The notes under the pieces are model-generated. The model saw only the letters and a program-made list of their open reading frames with translations, was not told where the DNA came from and ran no database searches. DNA of 64,000 nt from Paramoeba atlantica (taxonomy: Eukaryota; Discosea): positions 17,396 through 81,395 of the forward strand of contig CDRNVI010000179.1 in the NCBI GenBank assembly GCA_977017575.1, given 5' to 3'. The position numbers and the translations under genes are program-made. Of the stretch, positions 32,591-44,360 are shown piece after piece. Numbering within the stretch: position 1 is the first letter of the stretch; every line of letters begins with the position of its first letter.

Positions 32591-35500
32591 ATGGCTGAGG
32601 AAGTGTTAGGCGAAGGAGGAGGCCGTGTCCTGCGTTCAGCCTCTAAACTAACAAAACCTAACAAGGAAGAAGAGATGGCAGACGGGAACCACCAATCTCA
32701 ACAAGAAAGGAGAAGAACAAGACAAAACCTGTCACGTGAAGTCGTAGAGATCTTGGAAGCACAGTACCAAATTTGCCCCTATGTTTCCCAGGAAAATTGT
32801 AAGCAGTTGCTTGCCCAAAAAACTGGTTTTTTTTCTTTTCTTTTGACCAACCGCGCAACATTCACCCCCCCCCCAAAACTCTTTTTATCTTTTTATTCAA
32901 CAAAAAAAATAACAGGACTTCCTGCTCAAAAAATTGTCAAGTGGTTTGATAACAGAAGATCAAAAGACCGAAAAAGAAAGAGGCAAATTCAATCAAACGA
33001 TCTTTTATCCCATTCTCATCTCGCAAAAAAGTCTCCCCAACCGTTGCCTCGAGACACTCTTTCTTCCGAACAATATGGACAACCTCAAAAGGGCCACGCA
33101 TCCTACTATTCTTTGAGCGTTCCTCCTTCTACAACTAGAAAAATGATGTCCAGTGGCCCCATGGAAATGGTAAATTCTGCGGCAGTTGCAGCTAGATGGC
33201 CAACATCACCCGCTCAAACAAAAAGAGGAGGAGCTCAAGGCGATATGAAGGCTTCTTTGGCGACTCTTATGAGTGTAGCAGAATCACCCGCCCAACAACA
33301 ACAGAATTCTCAACAACAAGCTGCGCTGGGAGGGTTTCCTTCTCTTGGTTCAGTTAGCGATGGCTCAAGAAAAATGGACTCGGAAATTCAAGATTTTTCA
33401 GCCTATGGTTTGATGTCAAATGCCACAGGTGAAAAGATCCCCCCCCTCCCACTTCCTCCCTTCTTTTCTTTCTTTCCCCCCCCCCCCTCTCTCTCCTCTT
33501 CTTTTTTTCGATAACTTTAATAATCTCGATTTTTTTTGTCTTTCTTTTAGATCCAACAAGAAATGGGTTTTGGGGCAACCAAAAAGACCAGCAGCAGACT
33601 GTCACTCAAAGATTCCATCAAACCCTACTTGAAAAATTAGCTGAAAGTAGAGCTGATGAGAGAGGAATCGGGGGAAATTCACAGCAGTTTCTTGTCCCAA
33701 CCGAACGACCTTTACAATCATTGGGTGAAGTTCACCAAAATGAGAGGGATTGGGCCGAAAATGCTTATTCTCGGAAAGGAAAAGGAGTTGGGAATGATAC
33801 TCTTGGAAAAGGGGAGAAGTCTCCTGTTTTATTCCAACCCTTTTGGAGCCAATTGCAACAACGTTTTTTTTTTGTTTCTTCTTTTTTTTTAGTCTTCCTT
33901 TCTTTTTTAATTGATCAAAAAAAAACATAGAATCAGAGGGCGATACTGATGATTTTCGAGCTATTTTTCGAGTCTATTTTACTGGGCGGAAGCGTGGTTC
34001 CTTCCTTTCTTCTCCTATCTCTGGTTGGTCATTCTCTTTCAAAAAGTTACTTAAGAAAATAGAACCTTTTATTTATTTGTTTATTTTTTATTTTTTTCTT
34101 TGACTGATGAGAACCACAATTTCAGATTTAGACTCTCAACATCTCCATTTGTGTATCAACCATGCATCAAAGTTTGTTTTTCTCTTGATGATTCTTTCCA
34201 AAAGTTGGGCGTCTTTCTAATATTTTTCAAAACTAAAGAGCGTTGGAATGCTTGGCAGAGCGTCTTGTTCATCAAATTCGACATGTTATTCAATCGATGT
34301 CTGCTTTGGTAAGTTGCTCATTTTTTACTTTTGCTAATTGAAACGGCTTTGACGCGGAGGGGGAGATTGTTTTTTTTTTTTTTGAGTTCTTTGTTTTGGT
34401 TTTGCCTCACCTTATTATAAAATAGGATGTTATTGAAATGTTCAAAAATGCACAATACAAAGATCCAAAGAGAACCCTTCATTTCCTCACAAATAATCGT
34501 GAAGGTGCCGAGGCACTTGGTTTTCATCCCTCTGTTCTTTCAAAAATCTCTCGTCTCCTTCCAATGGTAAAGATTTTCTCCTCATTTTTTTCGTTTCCCC
34601 TTTTCCTTCTCTTATTCCATCTCTTATTATGGGGGGGGGTGTCAAAAAATTAACTCTTTTTCAATGAATTAACAGCTTTCCACGATGTTAGAAAGTCAAT
34701 ACTCTTTCCCTGAGCAGAAATATGCTTTCGAGCAGTTACTCAAATGGGTCTGGGCTTATTGGTCGAAGGCTCGAAAGTATGGTTGGTCAACTCCGAAAGT
34801 AAGGCTTCAACAAAGCAAAGAAAATCGACAGAGACTCTCTTCCTCACAAGATTCTGGTGACTTTCTTCCTGCTGCTCTCCCTTCTCCTCGCAGCTCTTGG
34901 GGTTCAGAATTAGAGGGTGGTCGTGTAATAAAAAATGAGACTGGGGGAACACCATCTGTGACGAATGGATCTGGGATGACAAGTGCAACCTGGAGTTCAT
35001 TAGAAACTCCTTCTCAAATGTTTGCAACTCCAAATTACCCTTTTATGTCCCCAATTCCACCTTTTGTTTCTCCTGGATTTGGTGCACCTTTTGAGTCTCC
35101 TTATGCGTTATTTGGGTATCTCTTTCAGTTTTTGAAACAAAAAATATTTTCTTTTGTTTTCTTTTTTTTTGTTACAAATCCGCTAATTTTTTTATTATTA
35201 TTTAAAACACACAGTGAGAAAGGAAAGTTGCATTCAGGGAAAGAGTCCCACAATTCACAATCTTGTGAGACAACTTCATCTTCGCTTGGACCTCCTCTTC
35301 CAGCGCCACAATGTCGACCAGACAAAAATAGCCCTAATGTTGGAAATGTACAGCTCTTGGGCAGTTTGCCACCGGGCAACTCACCTTCCCAATCGACATC
35401 ACGTCTTTTTAATACTTCATCGAGTTCCAATGTAATGACTGAAAACCCCAAGAAGGCTTCTCCTCTTTCTTCAATTGGTGTGTTGAGCTCATTGACTGAA

Positions 35501-36614
35501 GTCGCAAGCGCATCATCCCCTCGAAGTGGCACTCATCAATCCTCTTCTCTCTTCTCCTCTGTTTCGGGAACATCATCAACATCAAATTCTTCAGCAATTG
35601 GAGAAAATAGTGAAAGACAGAGGGTCAAGACAGAACAAAACGAAGGTAAAAACGACCCAAAAAAAGTAGAAAAAATGTTCATGTCTCCTATTTTTGTGGC
35701 TCCATCTCCTCGAACTTTGTTTGGTGGACTTGATTCTCCCTTTCCTTCACTGGCGGTTCTTTTTATTTTATTTTTGTTTCCTGTTTATTTTTTTTTCTCC
35801 TTTGTTGTTGTGTTTTGTTAAAATGTGGTGTTTTTTTTATATAGAGTCCGATGGGTGCGTCACCGATGACTTCAGCAAAGTCTCCCAGTTCACGAAAGCA
35901 AAAGACACCGACACAATCGATCAAAAAATCGTTCGTATTTTTTCCAAGACTTCCAATGGTATTCTCTTTAATTCATTTTTCTCCTCAGGTTAGGTGAGAA
36001 GACTGGGGCTATTTTACAGAAGGATCTGGGAAAATTTTCTTCCCCATCTTTTGTCCAGACGTCATCAAATACCCCTTCAGCAATTGCAACGAAAAATGGT
36101 TTCTCTCTCTCTCTCTTTCATCTTTTTCTGTTCCCTTTTTTTGATCTGACTTTTTAATTTCAAAAAAAAAGAAAGCGGACCACCTGCACTCACACTTCCT
36201 GATTCGGTCATCCCAGAAGAGAAAGGTGACAAGGAGGGGGGGACAACTGGAGGGGGGGAAACAAAATCGCTCCAAACTCTTTTTGAAGGATCTCCTCCAA
36301 ATCTTTCTCCCAACTCATCTCAATTGTCCCTCCCATCCCTCTCCTCAGCGCTTTCCAGTCGTTTCGAAAAAGTTGTTGGCGGTGAAAAAGAAGCTGAATT
36401 GTTGGTTCTCTTTCTTACACGCCCACATCGTGATGTCTGTGGGCAAGTGCTCTATGATCTGTTAGATGCCTGGTTGAAAGGTCAAGATTCGTTAAAAGAT
36501 TGTTTATCGAGTTTGCCATGTGATGTGAAGATAACTCCAGAGAATAATCAGTTGGTTTACCACAACGGAGAGGGAGAGGAAATCATGCTTCATGAAGAAC
36601 AGTTCAACCCATGA
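32591..36614 (+). CDS. Homeodomain protein, atypical (Asp at the position-50 equivalent)
   Basis: About twelve exons. The homeodomain (residues about 40-100) is split by an intron at 32825-32913: RRRTRQNLSREVVEILEAQY, then LPAQKIVKWFDNRRSKDRKR. Trp48, Phe49, Asn51 and Arg53 equivalents are kept. Position 50, a main DNA-specificity residue (usually Gln, Lys or Ile), is Asp, and helix 2 has one extra residue. The rest is Ser/Pro/Gln-rich with helical blocks (ALECLAERLVHQIRHVIQ; FEQLLKWVWAYWSK) and a C-terminal folded piece (ELLVLFLTRPHRDVCGQVLY). It is a nuclear transcription factor by family. Exons at 35854-36130 allow two frames, so that part is uncertain. The TGA stop is followed by 41 open codons to a TAA. 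Confidence 0.75.
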
Positions 36615-37000
36615 AAAGTGGTTGATGATTTTTTTGAAAGGTGGGTGACAACGTTGTTAATTCTCCTTCAAGGGTCACGAAAAGGGGAATCCATTTTCCA
36701 TTTTTTTCAAGACAGAAGAGAAGAAAAAAAAAAAAGAAAAAAATAAATTTATTATTCACAAAAAAAAACGAAAAAAAAACGAAAAAAAAAAAACGAAGAC
36801 CGAAAAACGTTCCAAAAGAATAATTTTTTGTGCTCCTTTTCTTGGGAGGGAATGTAGTCCTTTTTGATTTTTTTTTCGTGGATGCGATTGTCGCTTTTTT
36901 GTTTTTTTTTTTGAAACAGATCCGAAAAAGAGGATACGCACAAAACCTCCTTTGTTTTTTCTTTTTTCTTGTTCTTTTTCTCTCAAGAGATGTCCTTACG
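36615..37000. other. Intergenic
   Basis: The first ~125 bp continue the homeodomain reading frame after its TGA. The rest is A-run and T-run sequence with an AAAACGAAAAA direct repeat (about 36765-36797). No gene is seen. Confidence 0.5.
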
Positions 37001-40000
37001 ATGAATTGGGTCTTGGAAGAGAAAAGGAGAGAGGATGAAGAGAAGAAGGGCCTTTTTTGGGTTGAGCTGACCTCTTATGACCATTTTCAGCTTGAAAAGA
37101 GAGTGGCGATGGTCTCTGGGGGCGAGCTTCCAGGTTGAGTATCAAATTCATCCCAAATCAAATCAAAATATTCACAAAAATCTTTTCAAAACACAGAAGA
37201 GAACACTGGAAATCCCTCAGCAGCTCAGTTTCGAGTCGTAAGTTGTTGTGGATTATCTTCAATGGATCGAGCGATCTTGGATTCAGTCAAGTTAGTTGAG
37301 ATTCGGTCTCTGTCCTCTCCTCTCTCTTTTTCGTCTGATCTACCTCCTGCCCCTCGAACCCCAAGTGAACGAAAAAAGAAATCAACTTCAATCTTTATGA
37401 AGTTTACAAAGAAAAAAGAAGAAAATTCAACGAAGAAGATCCCCCTGGTTTCATTTATGAATAATTCTTTTCTTCTGTTCCGCTCAAGAACAAGCGTTTC
37501 TCACATTGACTTCCTTTTCCCCCTCTTTTTTTCAGACCGATTTAGAACGTTCATCCAAATCATTGAGCGCTTTGGACAATTATTTTCCTGATATGTTTAT
37601 TATTTATTCATCAAGAGAACTGCCTGAGATTTTACCGGTGTGGCGGATGTTAATTTCGTTAGTTATCAACAAAGAAAAAGGAGTGACCAACATCACACCC
37701 ATTGCCAGTCTTATTCGGCTTGCTGCTCACCGGTTTTTTCTTTCTTTCTTTTCAAATTAGGGAACAAGAATACTAAATATCTACATTTTTTTCACCCCCT
37801 TCAGGTATCAAGTAGATGTGAAATCGATCAAGATGAAAATCACATTGGATCATCATTTAAGTGAAACAGCGTATTTGGATGAGTGGAATTGTTTGAAACC
37901 AAGAGGTCGTCGTCCTTCTTCCTTTCTCGAAAGATCTCCAAAGCAAGAAGAAATTTTCACAGCTTGTGAAGCTCGGTTCCGAAACCTTTTCTTTCTTCCT
38001 TTCTTCTGTTGTTTTGCCGAAACTCAATTTAATTAATTTTTCGTATTTTCAGAATGGTCCGCGTTGTTGACGAAAAATCATTTTCTGGTGTTTTGATTGT
38101 GACATCAAGTCATGTTAGTTTTTTAGTTGAAGAGGAGTTAAAGGAACCTCCTCTTTGCAAAAGACGAACAAAAAAGGAAAAGGAGAAGGCCGGGAACGTC
38201 ACAGAGGAAGAGAGAATGCAAGCATTGAGTGATGTGATAAATCAACTTGAAAAGAAGCACAATCGAATACCAATTCCTTTCTTGTCCGTGATGGCTCTCT
38301 GGCAAAACCATTGTGACTGCTCTGAAAATTGCTCAAATGACATCATCTCTATTCAAACAGTTATCAGTAAGGTACTCTTCTCTCTCTCTCTCTCTCTCTC
38401 TCCCCCCTCTTTTATTAATTTACCATCTCCTGATCTAAAATTTTCCTCTTCTCAGTATTCCATTGTGCTTACTTCTGCTTCTGCTTCAAAACAAGCATCT
38501 ATTGGCTATCTCATCGATCAACTCTGGAGATGGGTGATGGTATTAACACTACAAAGAGCAAAGGACACTTTCGACACTTTTGGTTTGGAAAGAAACAAAT
38601 CAATCAGTGTGAGAGACTTAAAAAAAATATCGAAAGAAGAGGACGAAGAAAAGAAATATGACACCGACATTCTACCTTTTTATAACATTCCTTTTGAACC
38701 GACTGAATGCGTGGTGAATACCCCTTGCATTTGTTGGGAAAATTATGTATATTTTCCGGGCCAGTTAAAAGCGACCCATGATGGACTAATTTTCCAAAGC
38801 GACGCAGCGATTGATTTAATGTCTTCTTCTCAAACTCAGCGTGGTGAACCACTTGTTTTCTCCATCCAATTTCCAACCATCACAGAGATTATGTTACCTA
38901 ACCCAATCCCAGCAATATCAGAGAGAGAGCGTGCTCACCTCATCCAAATCTCAACTATCAGAGGAAAAAAATTCTTATTTCAAGTTGAACAAGGCGATTC
39001 TATTCTCTTGTTATTCCAATTATGGGCAGTTTCAATTCGATCGCCACATTTTCGCCATGAAGGTCCTTCACTGATGACTCCACCTTCTTTGACTCTTTGT
39101 GAAACAACACTCTCAAAATCATGGTAATTTTGTTTTGAATTTATTTTTTGTGCATTTTTTTTTTTGTATTTTTCATTTATCATGATAAATTTAGTTCACT
39201 TTCATTCTTTGGAGGCCAGCAATTAAATTCAAAGATATTGCTGCGCGCTGATGTCCATGTTGATATGTGGCGAGATATCCATTTTCTTCAATCAATCGCG
39301 AGTGGAATCTCAGGTTTGGATTCCTTCTTTCAAAAATATTTACAGAGGCTCAAAAAAAAAAAGTCTTAGAATTTTCTTCTCTTTTAGATTTGCAGAGACC
39401 CTTTATCTGGCAAGTGATATCAGGGTCATTATCCAAGTACTCAGATTCAATTGCCCATTCACAAAGACAATGCTTGCTTCGATATGTTCCAGAAATTATT
39501 TCACGTGAGAATTATTATCTTCCTCAGGTATTTAAAAATTTCAATCAAAACCCAAAAGAAAGAGAGTGCAAATATATTTGAGATCATTCAAATGATCCTT
39601 TTTCTCATCAAAAAAATATTAATATTCAATTTTAAAAAAAAAATCAAAAAGGGGATTGTAAAAAAACTTGGTTCTACATATGAAGATTATTTATCCAATG
39701 CTCGAAAGAATCACAAAAAACACTTCATGGTTGGTTCATTTCATTTCATTTTTCTACTCTATATTTTAAAAGTATATTTTTGAAATCACCTTTTCACACC
39801 ACCAATTTTGTCTTTCTCTCAAAAAGGGGGAAATTGAAAAAGATTTGTATCGGAGTTTCCCAGAACATCCAATGTTTCAAGAAGATGAAGGAATCGCCTC
39901 TCTCCGAAGAGTTCTGGTTGCTTTTGGAATTCGAAATCCATCGATTGGTTATTGCCAGTCAATGAATATTCTTGCAGCTTTCTTATTATGTTGGATGGAT

Positions 40001-41333
40001 GAGGTTTTTGCATATTTTTTTCCCAGAATTTTTTAATCTCTCCTTCTCATTTTTCAAGTAGCAAAATGCTTTTTGGTTGCTTTGTGTTATCACTGAAAAC
40101 CTCATGATTGATTATTTTAATGCTTCAATGACTGGAGCTTGTCTTGATCAAAAGGTTTGAAAAGAAAATTTGGTCTTTAGAAAATAGAAAAGAAAGAAAA
40201 AAAAAAGGGGATCAAAGAAAAAATCAGGGAAGATTCCCATTTTCTTCAAAATGTGTAATTTTTTTTTGTCTCAAAAAAAGGTTCTTCAAGATTTGGTTGC
40301 TGAGTTACTCCCAGGACTGAACGATCATCTCCTTCTCCTCGGCTCTCAAAATTTACTTCCAGTTGTGACAACACAATGGTTTTTGTGCTTGTTCATTCAG
40401 TGCCTCCCTTGGCCGGTGGTGTTGCGGATTCTTGACAACTTTTTTGCGATCGGGATCCATTATCTTTTCCAGACAACTCTCGGATTGTTGGAATATTACT
40501 CGAATGCAATTTTAGAGATGGAAGATAGTGCAGAAGTTCTGATCCTTTTACGGAGTTGTGAAGAAGTTGAAGTTGAAGAGCTATTTCGGTGTATTGAAAA
40601 GTTTCGGTTGTCTGTGACCTCAAGTGTAATCAAGGAGTTGAGATCTGTTCATCGACCAGAATTGTTGAATCATATCGAAAACACAATTGATGAGAAGAGC
40701 GAGAACGACGCTGAAATGGAAGATCAATCCATGACCAAAGAAGAAGAACAGCAACTAAAAGTGAAAGAGGATAAACCACTCAAAAGCAAGAAGTCAAAAT
40801 TGGCTTCTATCTCTGTGCCGTCTTTAGCCAACATTAACCGAGCAGGCAAAACCGATGTCATCCAACAACAACAGAAGAAACTCACGCCCACCACACCTTT
40901 GGGGGTCAGTCCTGTTGGGAAATTCCAATCCAGAGAAAAATCAGTCCGCCATCGCTCTCTCTCAAGTGAAGTGGATACCACCGAAGCAAGAGGAGCGATT
41001 ACAAGGGGGGAGACTTTGCAACTCTTCCATATTGCAGATAATCTTCGCCATGGACGGTTCGAAAAGGCTTCAGGCAGAGGGTCTGGTTCTTTTTCTGCAA
41101 GAAAGAGTTCTGGTTCTTCACCAAGATGGGATATTGAGGAATTAAAAGATTTTTCTCCGAGCCTCTCAAGATCAAGAGCTGCGACAACTTATGAGAGAAG
41201 CCGACTCCAAGATTCATCACCAACTTTTGAAAAAGACAAGAAAGAACAAAAAGGAGGGAATGAAGAGAATGAAGCACAAGTAAGGGAAGAAAAAAAGGGA
41301 GAAGCAAAAAGAAACTTAAATAAAACTCCATGA
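37001..41333 (+). CDS. RabGAP with GRAM and TBC domains (TBC1D8/9-like)
   Basis: Twelve exons join in phase from ATG 37001 to about residue 1000. The N-terminal half shows one or two GRAM/PH-like lipid-binding domains ([37 protein letters not shown]), as in TBC1D8/TBC1D9. The TBC domain runs from [15 protein letters not shown] through [13 protein letters not shown] (catalytic arginine finger) and [15 protein letters not shown] (glutamine finger) to [14 protein letters not shown] and [12 protein letters not shown]. Both catalytic fingers are intact, so it should stimulate GTP hydrolysis on a Rab at membranes. A charged C-terminal tail ([14 protein letters not shown] and Lys/Glu runs) follows. 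TGA stop; the frame stays open beyond, but that stretch overlaps antisense ankyrin exons. Confidence 0.92.
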
Positions 41334-41448
41334 CAAAAAAAACATTATTTCCTGGAGGAAAAGAGAGATTTTTGATTCCCAATGTCAGAGAAGGGAAAAC
41401 CTAATTTTTTTCTTTCTTTTCATCAGGTTATTATCTTTATTTCTTCAA

Positions 41449-43203
41449 TCATTGATATTCTGTTTCTGTTCTCAAATTATCAAAAACTTGAATTGTTTGT
41501 CGAGCTGGTTTTATCGTCCGTCCCTACAACAACCAAAAAAATCAAAAAAATTGAAAAAAAAGGAAAATATCAACAAAAAGAAGAGAAAAAAAGAAATAAA
41601 ACCTTCAATTGGATGATCAATTCAACAATGTTACGATTTTTCGCAACATCAAGGACTGTTTTCCCAACCTAACACAAAAAAAGGAAAGAAAGTTTCAAAA
41701 AAAAAACCACTCCAACCCCCTCTATCCTCCCCCATTTCCCCCACCCACCACAATCCAACAATTCACAAATCAAAAAGAAAATGAAAACTTTGGTTTTACG
41801 CTCAACATTGGATCCATGTTCAACAAGAATTTCCACAATTTGTTCAAAACCTTTCCAAGCAGCATAATGAAGAGCGGTCATTCCATACTTTAACAAAAAG
41901 AAAGTTGTTAAACAAAGAATAAAAAAAATAAATATCACACAACACACAACCATTCACAATCAACATGAAACCACAAAGAATAAAATCAAAAAAAGAAAAT
42001 TAAAACTTCATCTTGAAGATGAATGTTGGATCCATGGTCAATAAGAATCATCACAATTCCTTCATGACCATTCTTAGCAGCAACATGAAGAGCAGTCTGT
42101 TTGTCCTAACACAAAAAGAAGTTTTTTTAAAAAAAGCAAAACAAAGCACACCACTCTCCATCCTATCTGAATTCCAAAGAATTAACAACAATTAAAGCCA
42201 AAAAAAGAAAATCAAAACTTTGTTTTGTTGCTGAATGTTGCACCCATGTTCCACAAATATTTTCACAATTTCCCCAAAACCATGGAGTGTTGCCCAGTGA
42301 AGAGGGGGATGTCCATCCTAACAAAAAAAGGGGTTTCAAAAGAACAAAAAACAAAATGAAATCACAATCCACCATTCACCCACCCTCCATCACAATAGCA
42401 AACAACCAAGAATGAATTACAAACAAAAGTGAGAAATAAATAAAATGAAAATTAAAAATAAACTTGATTTTGAAGATGACTGTGAGCACCATGTTCAAGT
42501 AAAATTTTTACAATTTCTCCAAAACCTTTTGCAGCATAGTGAAGAGCGGTGAATCCCTTCTGAACAAAAATAAGTTAAAAAAAAAAGAACAAATTACACA
42601 ATCACACCTTTCATCGCACCCTCCTATCATCAACAGAACCAAAGAATCAAAATTTGAGAGAAACAAAAAAAAAAGAAAACTTGATCTTGGAGATTAATAT
42701 TGGCACCAAGTTCAATCAGAATTTCGACAATTTCTTGATTCCCATTGAATGCAGCAAAGTGGAGAGCAGATTTTTTTCCTTGAAAAACCTAAAAAAACAA
42801 AAACAAAAAAATAAATCACAATCATGAAAAAGAAAACTTTATCTTGAAGATGAACATTGGATCCATGTTCAAGAAGAATTTTCACAATTCCTTCAAAACC
42901 ATGCCCAGCAGCGAGGTGCAGAACAGTCTTTCGATCCTGAACAAAAAGAAGTTTTTTTCAAAAAAAAGAGAAAGAGAAAGAAACAAAAGAGAAGGAGAAG
43001 AGAAGAGAAGAGAAGAGAAGAGAAGAGAAGAGAAGAGAAGAGAAGAGAAGAGAAGAGAAGAGAAGAGAAGAGAAGAGAAGAGAAAAAGAAAAAAAGAAAG
43101 AAAAAACCTTGTCATTGTACTGGAAATTGAAATCGATTTTTTGTTTTCTTTCTTGAAGAAGAAGATTGACAAATTCTTTATCCCCTTTCTCGACAGCATC
43201 CAA
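41449..43203 (-). pseudogene. Ankyrin-repeat gene B, 5' end missing or fused to gene A
   Basis: Exons on minus: a capping exon (DAVEKGDKEFVNLLLQERK, to about 43110), then at least six ankyrin-repeat exons (42840-42937, 42667-42770, 42465-42561, 42220-42318, 42008-42106, 41797-41889), a short DVAKNRNIVELIIQLK exon and a terminal exon ending TGA at 41449. Each repeat is one phase-0 exon of about 99 nt with donor GTTTTN and acceptor TTGTTAG or TTGTTCAG. No ATG precedes the capping exon: a TGA lies just upstream in frame, where it abuts a truncated repeat of gene A at about 43203. Splicing that skips the chimeric exon would join A and B in frame, so this may be the 3' half of one gene. Confidence 0.7.
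43000..43084 (+). repeat. (AGAAG)n pentanucleotide microsatellite
   Basis: About 16 perfect tandem AGAAG units within a gene B intron; CTTCT on the transcribed strand, upstream of a splice acceptor. Confidence 0.95.
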
Positions 43204-44234
43204 AAAACTGGTTCACAATTTGTTCATAACCTCTCTCAGCAGCAATGTGAAGAGCGGCCCATCCATTCTTTAACAAAAAGAAGTGAAAGAATAAAAACAA
43301 AATAAATATCACACAACCAACAAAACAACATGAACATCCAAGAATTTAACCACAACAAACAAAAATGAAAACAAACAAAAAAAGAAAATCAAAACTTCAT
43401 CTTGAAGATCAACACTGGATCCATGTTCAAGAAGAATGTTCGCAACTTCTTCAAAACCATAGTCAGCAGCATGGTGAAGAGCGGTCCAGCCATGCTTAAC
43501 AAAAAGAAATTGGTCAAAGAAAAAAAACAAATATCACAGAACATGAACAACCAAGAGAGTTCACCACAACAAAGAGATTATCTCTTTAAAATGCAAAATC
43601 AAAATCAAAAAAAAAAGAAAATCAAAAACATTATCTTGAAGATCAACATTGGATCCATGTTCAATCAGAATCTTCGCAATTCCTTCAAAAGAATTGTCAG
43701 CAGCTTTATGAAGAGGAGTCATTCCATCCTTAACAAAAAGAACTGATAAAAAGAACAAAACAGAACAAAATATCACACAACATGAACAAAGCCAAGAATT
43801 TAACCACAACAAATAAAACAAAGAAAAATCAAAAAGCAAAAAAGAAAAAAGCAAAACTTTGGTTTGAAGATCAACATCGGATCCCTGTTCAAGAAGAATC
43901 TTCACAATTTCTTCAAAACCTCTGTCAGCAGCACAGTGAAGAGCGGTTATTCCATCCTTGAACAAAAAGAAGGGTTCACAAAACAAGAACAAGAACAAGA
44001 GAGAAAAGAAAAAAAGAACAAAAGAAGAAAAAAAAGAGAGAAAAGGGGAACAGAGAGGTTAGAAAATAGTTTTTGAAAAAAAACCTTGTCATTGAACTTG
44101 AAGTTGATATCAAGTTTGAATTGTTCGTTTTCTTTTCCAAGAAGAAGAGCTTTGACAACTTCTTCATCTCCATTCTCAACACCTTCAAAAAGATTCTTTG
44201 TTTCTTTGTTTGGACTTTCTTCTTCTCCATCCAT
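43178..44234 (-). CDS. Ankyrin-repeat protein gene A
   Basis: It starts at ATG 44234 with a capping exon (MDGEEESPNKETKNLFEGVE, ending FKFNDK). Three ankyrin exons follow (about 43858-43956, 43632-43730 and 43398-43496: GITALHCAADRGFEEIVKIL, GMTPLHKAADNSFEGIAKIL, GWTALHHAADYGFEEVANIL), then a fourth repeat that breaks off after QIVNQ and runs into the capping exon of gene B out of frame, stopping at TAA 43178. All introns are phase 0. Ankyrin stacks bind proteins; the partner is unknown. The gene is head to head with a near-identical paralogue on plus. Confidence 0.75.
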
Positions 44235-44360
44235 TCTTCTTCTTGTGATCTTTTTTGCAGAAGAGAGAATTGGAGAAAAGCTTGGAGGGGGACACTCCAA
44301 TAATGGTGTCACCTTTTCTTTTCTCTTTCTCTTGATCACAAACAAACAGAAAGAAGAAGA
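44235..44360. promoter_or_regulatory. 126-bp spacer at the centre of a head-to-head inverted duplication
   Basis: The spacer is flanked by inverted arms that include the first exons of ankyrin genes A and plus. Its edges carry the inverted pair TTGTGATC (about 44243) and GATCACAA (about 44334). The middle holds GGAGGGGGACACTCCAATAATGG. It must serve both start codons, so it is a candidate bidirectional promoter. Confidence 0.6.

Noticed and set aside
41382..41893. Plus-strand ORFs after the RabGAP TGA
   Set aside because: They are mostly antisense to ankyrin gene B exons, which explains the open frame.
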